Assembly: GCF_900324475.1 (NCBI RefSeq)
Contig: NZ_LT992502.1
Location: 1,860,001 to 1,924,000 of the forward strand
Reading direction: 5' to 3'
DNA length: 64,000 bases
Source of the DNA: Enterobacter bugandensis
GTDB taxonomy: Bacteria; Pseudomonadota; Gammaproteobacteria; Enterobacterales; Enterobacteriaceae
The position numbers were made by a program, and so were the translations under genes. The notes under the pieces were generated by a model. That model saw nothing but the letters and a program-made list of their open reading frames with translations, had not been told where the DNA came from and made no database searches. Below are positions 20,793 to 29,540 of the stretch, piece by piece; within the stretch, counting starts at the first letter, position 1; each line of letters begins with the position of its first letter.

Positions 20793-22700
20793 ATGCGGTT
20801 GTTTATTGCCGAAAAGCCGAGCCTGGCCCGTGCCATCGCCGACGTGCTGCCTAAACCGCATCGTAAAGGCGACGGCTTTATCGAATGCGGTAACGGGCAG
20901 GTGGTCACCTGGTGTATCGGCCACCTGCTTGAACAGGCGCAGCCGGACGTCTACGACAGCCGCTACGCCCGCTGGAACCTCAACGATCTGCCCATCGTGC
21001 CGGAAAAGTGGCGTCTTCAGCCTCGTCCGTCCGTCACCAAACAGCTCAACGTCATTAAGCGCTTCCTGCATGAGGCGACGGAAGTGGTCCACGCAGGTGA
21101 CCCGGACAGGGAAGGGCAGCTGCTGGTGGACGAAGTGCTGGACTATCTTGAGCTGGCGCCGGAAAAGCGTCAGCAGGTGCAGCGCTGCCTGATCAACGAC
21201 CTCAACCCGCAGGCCGTTGAGCGAGCGATCTCGCGCCTGCGTTCCAACAGCGAGTTTATTCCGCTGTGCGTCTCTGCTTTAGCGCGCGCCCGCGCCGACT
21301 GGCTGTACGGCATCAACATGACCCGCGCCTACACTATCCTCGGGCGTAACGCGGGCTATCAGGGCGTACTCTCCGTGGGCCGCGTGCAGACGCCGGTGCT
21401 GGGGCTGGTGGTGCGTCGCGACGAAGAGATCGAGAACTTCGTCGCCAAAGATTTCTTTGAAGTGAAAGCGCATATCGTCACCCCGAAAGACGAGCGCTTC
21501 ACCGCGGTCTGGCAGCCGAGCGACGCTTGCGAGTCGTACCAGGATGAAGAGGGGCGTTTGCTGCATCGTCCGCTGGCGGAGCATGTGGTTAACCGTATTA
21601 CCGGCCAGCCGGCCATCGTTACCAGCTATAACGATAAACGGGAATCAGAACCCGCGCCGCTGCCGTTCTCCCTTTCTGCTCTGCAGATTGAGGCCGCGAA
21701 GCGCTTTGGCCTCAGCGCGCAGAACGTGCTGGATATCTGCCAGAAACTCTACGAAACCCACAAGCTGATCACCTACCCGCGTTCGGACAGCCGCTATCTG
21801 CCGGAAGAGCACTTTGCCGGACGCCACTCGGTGATGAATGCCATCGGCGTCCACGCGCCGGATCTGCTCCCGCAGTCCGTCGTTAACCCGGACACCCATA
21901 ACCGCTGCTGGGATGACAAAAAGGTCGATGCCCACCACGCGATTATCCCGACGGCGCGCGCCAGCAGCGTCAACCTGACCGACAACGAAGCGAAGGTCTA
22001 TAACCTGATCGCCCGTCAGTACCTGATGCAGTTCTGCCCGGACGCGGTGTTCCGCAAGTGCGTCATCGAGCTGGAAATTGCCAAAGGCAAGTTTATCGCT
22101 AAAGCGCGTTTCCTGGCGGAAGCGGGCTGGCGCACGCTCCTCGGTAACAAAGAGCGCGATGAGGAGAACGACGGCACGCCGCTGCCGGTGGTCGCTAAAG
22201 ACGACGAACTGCTGTGCGAGAAGGGCGAAGTGGTTGAACGTCAGACCCAACCGCCGCGGCACTTCACCGATGCGACGCTGCTGTCAGCCATGACCGGGAT
22301 CGCCCGCTTTGTGCAGGATAAAGATCTCAAGAAGATCCTGCGCGCCACCGATGGACTGGGTACGGAAGCAACCCGCGCGGGGATCATCGAGCTGCTCTTT
22401 AAGCGAGGTTTTCTTGAGAAAAAGGGGCGCTACATCCACTCAACGGAACCGGGCCGGGCGCTCATACACTCCCTGCCGGAGCTGGCCGCAAGGCCGGACA
22501 TGACCGCGCACTGGGAATCCGTGCTGACGCAAATCAGCGAAAAGCAGTGCCGCTATCAGGACTTTATGCAGCCGCTGGTGGGGACGCTTTACCAGCTGAT
22601 CGATCAGGCGCGCAGCACGCCGGTGAAGCGGTTCAGAGGCATGGTTGCACCCGGTGGTGGCGCGAAGAAACCGTTCAAAAAGAAAAAGAGCGCGGCCTGA
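20793..22700 (+). CDS. topB: DNA topoisomerase III
   Basis: 635-aa type IA topoisomerase that decatenates replicating DNA with RecQ-type helicases. A TOPRIM domain opens [19 protein letters not shown] and contains AGDPDREGQ near residue 102. The catalytic Tyr328 is in [13 protein letters not shown]. The C-terminus is basic (KKPFKKKKS), as usual for strand transfer. ATG at 20793 is chosen over an in-frame start six codons upstream that overlaps selD. Slightly shorter than the 653-aa E. coli protein at the basic tail. An IS element is inserted 30 bp after its stop. Confidence 0.95.
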   Translation: MRLFIAEKPSLARAIADVLPKPHRKGDGFIECGNGQVVTWCIGHLLEQAQPDVYDSRYARWNLNDLPIVPEKWRLQPRPSVTKQLNVIKRFLHEATEVVHAGDPDREGQLLVDEVLDYLELAPEKRQQVQRCLINDLNPQAVERAISRLRSNSEFIPLCVSALARARADWLYGINMTRAYTILGRNAGYQGVLSVGRVQTPVLGLVVRRDEEIENFVAKDFFEVKAHIVTPKDERFTAVWQPSDACESYQDEEGRLLHRPLAEHVVNRITGQPAIVTSYNDKRESEPAPLPFSLSALQIEAAKRFGLSAQNVLDICQKLYETHKLITYPRSDSRYLPEEHFAGRHSVMNAIGVHAPDLLPQSVVNPDTHNRCWDDKKVDAHHAIIPTARASSVNLTDNEAKVYNLIARQYLMQFCPDAVFRKCVIELEIAKGKFIAKARFLAEAGWRTLLGNKERDEENDGTPLPVVAKDDELLCEKGEVVERQTQPPRHFTDATLLSAMTGIARFVQDKDLKKILRATDGLGTEATRAGIIELLFKRGFLEKKGRYIHSTEPGRALIHSLPELAARPDMTAHWESVLTQISEKQCRYQDFMQPLVGTLYQLIDQARSTPVKRFRGMVAPGGGAKKPFKKKKSAA

Positions 22701-22730
22701 TACGCCCTGTTTTCTCCCTCTCCCTGTGGG

Positions 22731-24014
22731 TGTACAGTCCGGGGACATGGTAGACAGGTGTTCGGGGACATGGTGAACACTTTTTAACATCCTTTACCCA
22801 TGGTGATCGACTTTTTCTTCAGGTCGATCACCCCCACTTTCGTGCTGTACCACCACACTTCATAGCAGCCGTCATCCTGCGTCTCCCTCAGCCCGACCCG
22901 TTCTCCCCTGAACGCCTTGCCTGCGCTCAGACTGACACCCTGTATGCTCAGCTTTCCGCTGACATCCACTTTCCTGACCTTCACCCCTTCATCGTATTCA
23001 GGTGGCGTTACGCTGCCGCTGTACTGCCGGGCAGACGGCTGATAACGCGAGGCCGGTACCGCCATATCCAGCGCCTCGTGCGGGCGTTCAAGGTTGTACA
23101 CCGTGCGCCAGTGATCGAAAGCGCGTTGCAGCTCTCCGCTGTCGCGAACCATTTTCCCTGCAGCACTTCCGCCTTCAGGCTGCGGTGAAAACGCTCCAGC
23201 TTGCCCTGCGTCTGCGGATGATAAGGCCGGGAGTGCCCCACCCGGATACCGTGGCGCATCAGCCACAGCTCCAGCGCCGTCCAGGTGCCGGTGGTGTCGC
23301 CCCACGGTGAGCCGTTGTCCATCGTCATCCTGTCCGGCAGGCCGTAGCGTTCAAACGCGCTGACCAGCTGCTGCTGCACGGTCTCGCGCCGTTCATCGGT
23401 ACAGTGCGCCAGGCACAGGGAAAAACGGGAGTGGTCGTCCAGCAGGGTGAGCGGATGGCAGCGGCCACCGCCAAAGGGAAAGTGGCCCTTAAAATCCATC
23501 TGCCAGAGCCGGTTCGGCGCGTCATGTTCGAAGCGTCCCGTAGCCGGAACGCCCGGTGATGCGCCCGGCAGCAGACCGTGACGGGCCATCAGATTATGGA
23601 CGGTGCTGAAGGCGGGCATACGGTGCCCCTGGTCTTCAAGCCAGCGCTTAATCTTGCGGGCGCCCCAGCGTTGATGACGGTCATGCGCCATGCGCAGCAG
23701 GGCCGTGATGTCGTCAGATGAGCGGTTCGGGGAATGATGAGGTGCGCGAGAGCGGTCCTGAAGACCGGAGGCACCTTCCTCAGCCCAGCGCTGAAGCCAC
23801 TTGTAGCCGGTGGCAGGAGAAATGCCGAACTGACGGCAGAGGAAACGGATGTTCGCCCCGTCCTGCGAGGCGAACAGCACAAACTCGGTACGTAATGACA
23901 TGGTATCTCTCGCATCCCAGGGCATAAGCGACTCCATAAACGGGTTCTTATGCCTCATTTGTAAGTGTCTACCATGTCCCCGAACAAGTGTTCACTATGT
24001 CCCCGGACCGTACA
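22731..24014. mobile_element. IS481-family insertion sequence, 1284 bp
   Basis: The ends are TGTACAGTCCGGGGACAT and, inverted, TGTACGGTCCGGGGACAT (17 of 18 matching). The element is flanked by direct repeats GTGGG at 22726-22730 and 24015-24019, a 5-bp target duplication. Each end carries two copies of an 18-bp motif around CGGGGACATGGT spaced 23 bp apart, probably transposase-binding sites. It encodes one transposase reading frame, broken by a frameshift. It interrupts a REP-like hairpin and no gene. Confidence 0.9.
22784..23925 (-). pseudogene. IS481-family transposase, frameshifted
   Basis: DDE transposase with an N-terminal helix-turn-helix (FGISPATGYKWLQRW), then an rve integrase core with QMDFKGHFPF, TLLDDHSRF, MTMDNGSPWG and the Glu region GKLERFHRSLKAE. 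After VLQGKWFA the frame fails: the continuation DSGELQRAF and NLERPHEALDMAVPASRYQP is in the next frame. One G appears to be missing in the GCGACAGC run near 23141-23147. The second frame then runs to the stop at 22784. Either a real inactivating deletion or a sequencing error; I see no slippery programmed-frameshift site. Confidence 0.85.
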
Positions 24015-24067
24015 GTGGGAGAGGGCCGGGGTGAGGGCACCCGGCACCCGGCCGCACGATATAAACC

Positions 24068-25411
24068 TTAAATCACACCCTGCCCAATCATCGCATCCGC
24101 CACCTTCACGAACCCGGCGATATTCGCCCCGCGCACGTAGTTGGTTTGCGATGCCTCGCCGCCGTACTCGACGCAGGCATGGTGAATATCCAGCATGATG
24201 TGGTGCAAACGGGCATCCACTTTCTCCGCCTTCCAGCCGAGCCGCGCCGCGTTTTGCGCCATCTCCAGGCCGGAGGTCGCCACGCCGCCCGCGTTCGCCG
24301 CCTTGCCTGGCGCAAACAGCACGCCCGCCTCCAGGAACAGATCCGTTGCCTCGATAGTGGTCGGCATATTCGCCCCTTCCGCTACCGCCTTCACGCCGTT
24401 GCTAATTAGCGTGCGCGCGGCGTCCGCGTCCAGTTCGTTTTGCGTGGCGCACGGCAGGGCGATATCCACCGGCACGCCCCACGGCTGTTTGCCTTCCAGA
24501 TACGTCAGGCCAAACTCCGCGGCATAATCGACAAGTCGGCCATCGCGGCTGGCTTTGATTTCGCACAGGCGCGCCAGCTTCTCCGCCGTAAAGCCCGCTT
24601 CGTCCACTACCGTCCCTTTAGAGTCGGAGGCAGTCACCACGCGGGCACCAAACTGCATCGCTTTTTCGATAGCGTACTGCGCCACGTTACCGGAGCCGGA
24701 GACCGCCACGCGCATCCCCTCAAAACCTAAGCCGTGACGCTTGAGCATTGCCTCGGTGAAGTAAACCAGGCCGTAGCCGGTCGCCTCCGGGCGGATCAGG
24801 CTGCCGCCAAACGATAACCCTTTGCCGGTAAAGACGCAGGCGCTGTTGTTGGAGAGTTTTTTCATCATCCCGGCCATAAAGCCCACTTCGCGGGCTCCCA
24901 CGCCGATATCCCCCGCCGGTACGTCGGTGTCCGGGCCGAGGTGGCGGTAGAGCTCGGTCATTAGCGCCTGACAGAAACGCATCACTTCACCTTCGCTTTT
25001 GCCTTTCGGGTCGAAATCGCTCCCGCCTTTACCGCCGCCCATTGGCAGGGTGGTGAGTGCGTTTTTAAACGTCTGCTCAAAGCCAAGGAATTTCAGAATC
25101 GACAGGTTCACGGAAGGGTGGAAGCGCATGCCGCCCTTAAACGGGCCGATGGCGGAGTTAAACTGCACGCGCCAGGCACGGTTGACCTGTACCTGGTTGC
25201 GGTCATCCACCCAGGTCACGCGGAACTGGATCACACGCTCGGGTTCAACCAGACGTTCCAGCAGCGACAGTTGACGATAGCGCGGGTTTTCTTCAAGGAA
25301 CGGCCAGAGGGTAGTCATTACTTCACGAACGGCCTGAGCAAATTCGCTTTGATGCGGGTCGCGCTGCTGAACATAGGCAAGGAAACTTTCCAGAGAGCGT
25401 GTCTGATCCAT
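24068..25411 (-). CDS. gdhA: NADP-specific glutamate dehydrogenase
   Basis: 447-aa hexameric enzyme aminating 2-oxoglutarate to glutamate with NADPH, the low-energy ammonia assimilation route. Catalytic Lys128 lies in LPMGGGKGGSDFDPKG. The nucleotide-binding domain has RVAVSGSGNVAQYA, and the C-terminus has TNYVRGANIAGFVKVADAM. Length equals E. coli. The 227-bp upstream region shared with divergent ynjH has AT-rich promoter-like DNA but no site I can name. Confidence 0.96.
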   Translation of the reverse strand: MDQTRSLESFLAYVQQRDPHQSEFAQAVREVMTTLWPFLEENPRYRQLSLLERLVEPERVIQFRVTWVDDRNQVQVNRAWRVQFNSAIGPFKGGMRFHPSVNLSILKFLGFEQTFKNALTTLPMGGGKGGSDFDPKGKSEGEVMRFCQALMTELYRHLGPDTDVPAGDIGVGAREVGFMAGMMKKLSNNSACVFTGKGLSFGGSLIRPEATGYGLVYFTEAMLKRHGLGFEGMRVAVSGSGNVAQYAIEKAMQFGARVVTASDSKGTVVDEAGFTAEKLARLCEIKASRDGRLVDYAAEFGLTYLEGKQPWGVPVDIALPCATQNELDADAARTLISNGVKAVAEGANMPTTIEATDLFLEAGVLFAPGKAANAGGVATSGLEMAQNAARLGWKAEKVDARLHHIMLDIHHACVEYGGEASQTNYVRGANIAGFVKVADAMIGQGVI

Positions 25412-25638
25412 AGATATAAGAACCTCTTATAGTCATTAATGTATGTTGCTTATGCGATTTGTGTTGTTTTTTTGACTATACCACCCGTACCGCTTTGTGA
25501 AGCAAGCAGAAATGTGGACCGAAAGGGAAATTAATGACCCGGGCCGCGTCATAACAAAAAGCGATGGCGCGCTAAATTAAAGATTCTGTCCGATTTACCG
25601 TTATAGTCATTATCAGGACACAACAGGAAGAGAAGTCT

Positions 25639-25911
25639 ATGAACCGTTACGTGATGGCCGCGTTATCATTGATGTTGACCGCAGGCGCGCAGGCTGACCG
25701 CATTCGCCCGGATGTAGAAGTGAACGTGCCGCCGGAGGTGTTTAGCTCCAGCGGCCAGCGCGCGCAGCCGTGTAACCAGTGCTGCATCTACCAGGATCAA
25801 AACTATTCTGAAGGGGCCGTCGTGAAGGCGGATGGCGTGCTGCTGCAGTGCCAGCGCGATGAACGTACCATCAGCACGAATCCGCTGGTCTGGCGTCGCG
25901 TAAAAGAATAA
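25639..25911 (+). CDS. ynjH: YnjH, secreted DUF1496 protein
   Basis: 90-aa small exported protein of unknown function. The signal peptide ends LTAGAQA near residue 19. The mature part has a cysteine cluster PCNQCCIYQDQNYSEGAVV and a further CQRD, suggesting disulfides in the periplasm. AGGAAGAG precedes the ATG. Its last 41 bp overlap the 3' end of convergent nudG. Confidence 0.85.
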   Translation: MNRYVMAALSLMLTAGAQADRIRPDVEVNVPPEVFSSSGQRAQPCNQCCIYQDQNYSEGAVVKADGVLLQCQRDERTISTNPLVWRRVKE

Positions 25912-26287
25912 ACGCCTCCAGCAGCGGAATATCCGCCGGAGCTAACGCATAACTGAAAGCCTCTTCCGGCGTACACCACGCCAACGCGCTGTGGTAGTGC
26001 GCCGTTAACTCTCCGCTGAAGCGGGTTACGTGCCAGGCGTGCAGGTTGATTAAGCGCTGTGATACCTCGCGCTGATGGCTCGCCACGTACTGCTCAGGCT
26101 GAGCCTCGATACCCAGCTCTTCACGCAGCTCGCGGATAAGCGCCTCAGGCTGGGTTTCTCCGGCCTCCACTTTGCCGCCAGCGAACTCCCACATTCCCGG
26201 CTGGTCGGCGTGAGCAGGGCGCTGTGCCAGTAAAATTTTGTCGTCTTTTTCGATGATGGCCGCAACGACATCGACTGTTTTTAGCAT
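25871..26287 (-). CDS. nudG: NudG, CTP / oxidised pyrimidine pyrophosphohydrolase
   Basis: 138-aa Nudix hydrolase that in E. coli prefers 5-hydroxy-CTP and 5-methyl-dCTP, cleansing the nucleotide pool. The Nudix box is GGKVEAGETQPEALIRELRE plus the following ELGI, near residue 36. WEFAGG and the C-terminal APADIPLLEAF are typical. ATG at 26287 is preferred over a TTG three codons upstream. Overlaps ynjH at the 3' end. Confidence 0.9.
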   Translation of the reverse strand: MLKTVDVVAAIIEKDDKILLAQRPAHADQPGMWEFAGGKVEAGETQPEALIRELREELGIEAQPEQYVASHQREVSQRLINLHAWHVTRFSGELTAHYHSALAWCTPEEAFSYALAPADIPLLEAFILLRDARPADSC

Positions 26288-26362
26288 GGTCGTCAATACT
26301 TGATAGCGAAAAACGCCATATTATCGTGCCCTTTCAAAGAGTCCAGCCATCAGGAGAATCAG

Positions 26363-26932
26363 GTGAAAGAGACGTCCACCTGGGTAGAGCCCATCCCAAC
26401 CCTTCCGGCGAGCGTAAAACCTATTGCCGCCATGCAGCAAAAACACTTCGGTGCCATGCTGAACCCCACGCGCTGGTGGGGACGCATGCCGCGTCTGTTC
26501 TGGCTGGTCGCTTTGTTTGTGGGGTTTCTGGAGCGCAGAAAAGCGCGCCTGACGCCAGTGCTGCGCTCGCTGCTTATGACGCGCGTATCGCAGCTGTGCC
26601 ACTGTGCGTTCTGCATTGACGCCAACAGCCTGCGCCTGGCCGAGCGCTGCGGCGCGCTGGATAAAGTCCAGGCCGTAAGCGGCTGGGCTGATTCTGACGT
26701 GTTCAGTGAACAGGAGCGCGCGGCGCTGGCCTATGCGGAGGCGGTGACCGCCACGCCGCCCCGGGTGGATGAAGCAATCAAAACGGCGATGCAACGCCAC
26801 TTTACGGATGATGCCATCACTGAAATGACGGCGCTCATTGCCTTTCAGAATCTCTCGGCCCGGTTTAATGCCGCGCTGGATATACCGGCACAGGGGCTGT
26901 GCGCCACGTTTAAAGGGAAGCCTGATGCTTGA
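26363..26932 (+). CDS. ynjA: YnjA, carboxymuconolactone-decarboxylase / AhpD-like protein
   Basis: 189-aa protein of the AhpD-like fold. The hallmark CHCAFCIDANSLRLAERCG carries a CxxC pair like the peroxidase-type members. LNPTRWWGRMPRLFWLV, ALAYAEAVTATPPRVD and NLSARFNAALDIPAQG match remembered E. coli YnjA. The GTG start at 26363 has AGGAG seven bases upstream; the longer frame from 26300 has no similarity before it. In E. coli ynjA heads ynjABCD; here it has moved next to ynjF, which it overlaps by 8 bp, implying translational coupling. Confidence 0.82.
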   Translation: MKETSTWVEPIPTLPASVKPIAAMQQKHFGAMLNPTRWWGRMPRLFWLVALFVGFLERRKARLTPVLRSLLMTRVSQLCHCAFCIDANSLRLAERCGALDKVQAVSGWADSDVFSEQERAALAYAEAVTATPPRVDEAIKTAMQRHFTDDAITEMTALIAFQNLSARFNAALDIPAQGLCATFKGKPDA

Positions 26933-27542
26933 CCGTCACCTGCACCCGCGGGTAAAGCCCGCTCTGGACTGTCTGGTATCCGTGCTGGATAAGCCGGGCG
27001 TTACGCCCGACGGATTAACGCTTGCCGGGTTTGCCATCGGCCTGCTGGCGTTGCCGTTTCTGGCCCTCGGCTGGTATTCGGCGGCGCTGGCCGCCATCGT
27101 CCTGAACCGCCTGCTTGATGGTCTGGACGGCGCGCTGGCGCGTCGGAGAGGGCTGACGGATGCGGGAGGATTTCTCGATATCGCCCTCGATTTTCTGTTC
27201 TATGCGCTGGTGCCGTTTGGCTTTGCGCTGGCTGCACCCGTAGAGAATGCGCTGGCGGCGGCCTGGCTGTTGTTTGCGTTTATCGGCACCGGCAGCAGTT
27301 TTCTCGCCTTTGCCGCGCTGGCGGCGAAGCACGATATCGACAACCCCGGCTATGCGCATAAGTCGTTTTACTATATCGGCGGGTTAACGGAAGGGACGGA
27401 GACCATCGCGCTGTTCGTGCTGTGCTGCCTGTTTCCGGCACAGTTTACGCTGTTCGCGTGGATATTCGGCGCGCTGTGCTGGCTGACCACCACAACGCGC
27501 ATCTGGAGCGGCTACGTGACGCTGAAGTCACTCACCCATTAG
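26925..27542 (+). CDS. ynjF: YnjF, CDP-alcohol phosphatidyltransferase family protein
   Basis: 205-aa integral membrane enzyme of the CDP-alcohol phosphotransferase family; exact lipid product unknown. The family motif D-x2-D-G-x2-A-R-x8-G-x3-D-x3-D is present as LDGLDGALARRRG followed by GFLDIALDF. About six membrane helices follow, ending with a Trp/Thr-rich tail. ATG at 26925 overlaps the ynjA stop. Its own stop overlaps that of convergent ynjE by 4 bp. Confidence 0.88.
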   Translation: MLDRHLHPRVKPALDCLVSVLDKPGVTPDGLTLAGFAIGLLALPFLALGWYSAALAAIVLNRLLDGLDGALARRRGLTDAGGFLDIALDFLFYALVPFGFALAAPVENALAAAWLLFAFIGTGSSFLAFAALAAKHDIDNPGYAHKSFYYIGGLTEGTETIALFVLCCLFPAQFTLFAWIFGALCWLTTTTRIWSGYVTLKSLTH

Positions 27543-28846
27543 AGAGCACTCTCTGGTCCGCGCTCTCCGGCGGTGACCGGGTTCTGCGGGTGACTGCTCC
27601 ATTCGTACCAGCCGCCGTCATAGACGGCGATATTTTTCCAGCCCATCGCCCGGGCGTACATAAAGGCTTCGGACGCCCGCCAGCCGGTGCCGCAGTAAAA
27701 CGCGACCTGCTGTTCCGGCAGAATATTCCAGCGCTTCCACTGGGCGGTGATGTCGTCAGCGCTGCGCATGGTGCCATCCGGGTTATGGAAATCCTCCATG
27801 TGGGTGGCATCGCTGCCCGCGTGACCCCAGCGGGCACCGGCAATTTCACCTTTTGGCTTGATGTAGCTGTAGCCGCTGGTTTCGCCGATAAACTCCGGCC
27901 ACGAACGAATGCTGACCAGGGAGGCATCCTGACGGTGCAGCATGCCGCGCGCCTGTTCCATATCCACCATCAGCTGCGGCTGGCCGGGGATCGGCGCGCC
28001 AAAATCAGGGGCAGGAGCCACTTTGCCGGGCGTACCGCGCTCAACCGGCAGACCGGCATCTGACCACGCCTTCCAGCCGCCATCGAGAAGGCGCACATCC
28101 TTCACGCCCGCGTAGAGCATGATCTGCGCCACGCGCGCGGCGGCATACACGTCGCGCCCGTACAGAATGACGGTGGTATCGTGACGGATCCCGTGCTTTG
28201 CCAGCATTGCTTTCAGCCTGTCGTCGGAGACTTTGTTCCACAGCGGCTCGCTTTCCACCTCGTTGGTGTCAATGTAGCCCGCGCCGGGAATGTGGTTAAG
28301 CAGGTAAAACTTCGGCGCGCCCCAGGCCGCTTCTATGACTTTCCATTCGCCCGCCGGCGCGGAGGTCACCGGTTTGCCCTGCTGAAGCCGGTGGATCCAC
28401 TGCGGGTAGACGAGCTGTTCAAAGTGGGGCAGGCGCTGAAGGCGGTCGGGCGTCCGCAGAGCATCGCTGAGCAGCGAAACGTGGCGGTAACCAGCTTTCT
28501 CCAGACGGGCTTTCACCGCCTGGTTATCGTTCTCGTCGCCATACAGCGCGATGGACGTCGCAGGGGTAAGCTGATGCTGTTTTGCCCAAAGTGCAATCTG
28601 CTCGTCGCTCATGGCGCTAAGCCAGGCGGCTGCCAGGTTGAGCGCAGCGGGTTCGTGCCCGGAAGGACCGCTGAGGGTCTGCGGCCAGCCGTTATAGAAG
28701 GCGCTGGGGCGGGTGTCGATTGCCGCGCCGTGCTGCGCCTGAAGCTGAGACAGCGTCATCGCGTTGGCCATATCAGCAGCCTGAGAGGAAAAAGAGGCGA
28801 GGCCGCAGATCAGGGCCAGCGCGGTCAGTTGAGAAACACGTTTCAT
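27539..28846 (-). CDS. ynjE: YnjE, multidomain thiosulfate sulfurtransferase
   Basis: 435-aa exported rhodanese with three tandem rhodanese-like domains. In E. coli it is a sulfurtransferase that has been linked to molybdopterin sulfur supply, despite a signal peptide. Signal peptide here ends SFSSQAA. The active Cys385 is in the third domain (FYCGTGWRASEAF); domains one and two lack a CxGxxxR loop. ATG at 28846 begins the signal sequence and gives the same length as E. coli. Probably the last gene of ynjBCDE, 73 bp after ynjD. Confidence 0.92.
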   Translation of the reverse strand: MKRVSQLTALALICGLASFSSQAADMANAMTLSQLQAQHGAAIDTRPSAFYNGWPQTLSGPSGHEPAALNLAAAWLSAMSDEQIALWAKQHQLTPATSIALYGDENDNQAVKARLEKAGYRHVSLLSDALRTPDRLQRLPHFEQLVYPQWIHRLQQGKPVTSAPAGEWKVIEAAWGAPKFYLLNHIPGAGYIDTNEVESEPLWNKVSDDRLKAMLAKHGIRHDTTVILYGRDVYAAARVAQIMLYAGVKDVRLLDGGWKAWSDAGLPVERGTPGKVAPAPDFGAPIPGQPQLMVDMEQARGMLHRQDASLVSIRSWPEFIGETSGYSYIKPKGEIAGARWGHAGSDATHMEDFHNPDGTMRSADDITAQWKRWNILPEQQVAFYCGTGWRASEAFMYARAMGWKNIAVYDGGWYEWSSHPQNPVTAGERGPESAL

Positions 28847-28919
28847 CGAATAACCTGACGTCAGTAAAAGAGGGGGGCATTGTCGTCTCTCCCGAAACGG
28901 AAAACATTGCGTTAGCACA

Positions 28920-29540
28920 TTATTGCCAGCGAGAAATCTCAATCACCTCGCCGCCGGGCGGAATATCGTCCTCGTCATGGGTGACCAGCACCACCGGAAT
29001 ATTGCGCGCGCGGACGGCGTCAAATACCCATGCCCGGAACGTCGTGCGTAACGCTTTATCAAGGCGGCTGAACGGTTCGTCCAGCAGCAGCGCCTGCGGC
29101 TCTGCGAGCAGGGCGCGCAGCAGGCTCACCCGGGCGCGCTCTCCGCCGGAAAGGGTGGCCGGATCGCTGGCGTAATGACCGCCAAGCCCGGCGGAATCCA
29201 GCGCCTGCTCGACCGCTTCCCGCCGTGCGCGTCCCGCGATCCGCTCAGGCAAGGCCAGCAGCAAATTTTGCCCAACGCTGAAAGGGTCGAACAGCAGCGC
29301 GTCCTGAAAAAGAATCCCCAGACCGCGGGATTCGACGGGCAAACCGTCGCAGCGGCGTTCGCCGATCCACAGCTCGCCCCGCGCCTGAAAATCCTCTGAC
29401 AGCGCGCCGACCATCCAGGCAAAGAGGGTCGATTTGCCGCTGCCGGACGGCCCCATCAGGGTGACTATCTCCCCGCGGGGTACGCAAAAATTGACCTTGC
29501 GGAAAAGCGGTTCGATGGTGAGATCGTTGACCTTCAGCAT
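28920..29540 (-). CDS. ynjD: YnjD, ABC transporter ATP-binding protein
   Basis: 206-aa cytoplasmic ATPase of the YnjBCD importer. Walker A is MGPSGSGKST near residue 30, the signature is TLSGGERARVSLLRALL, and Walker B is ALLLDEPFSRLD. Its start codon shares the A of the ynjC stop (TAATG), so translation is coupled. The substrate is unknown; YnjB resembles iron or thiamine/anion binding proteins. About 10 residues shorter than E. coli YnjD. Confidence 0.92.
   Translation of the reverse strand: MLKVNDLTIEPLFRKVNFCVPRGEIVTLMGPSGSGKSTLFAWMVGALSEDFQARGELWIGERRCDGLPVESRGLGILFQDALLFDPFSVGQNLLLALPERIAGRARREAVEQALDSAGLGGHYASDPATLSGGERARVSLLRALLAEPQALLLDEPFSRLDKALRTTFRAWVFDAVRARNIPVVLVTHDEDDIPPGGEVIEISRWQ

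Larger units (their letters stand above)
22716..24036. repeat. REP-like palindrome split by the insertion sequence
   Basis: Joining 22716-22730 to the bases after 24019 restores CCCTCTCCCTGTGGGAGAGG followed by GCCGGGGTGAGGGCA, a hairpin repeat of the kind also seen at 13854 and 42822. The element sits between topB and gdhA and was the IS target. Confidence 0.7.
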
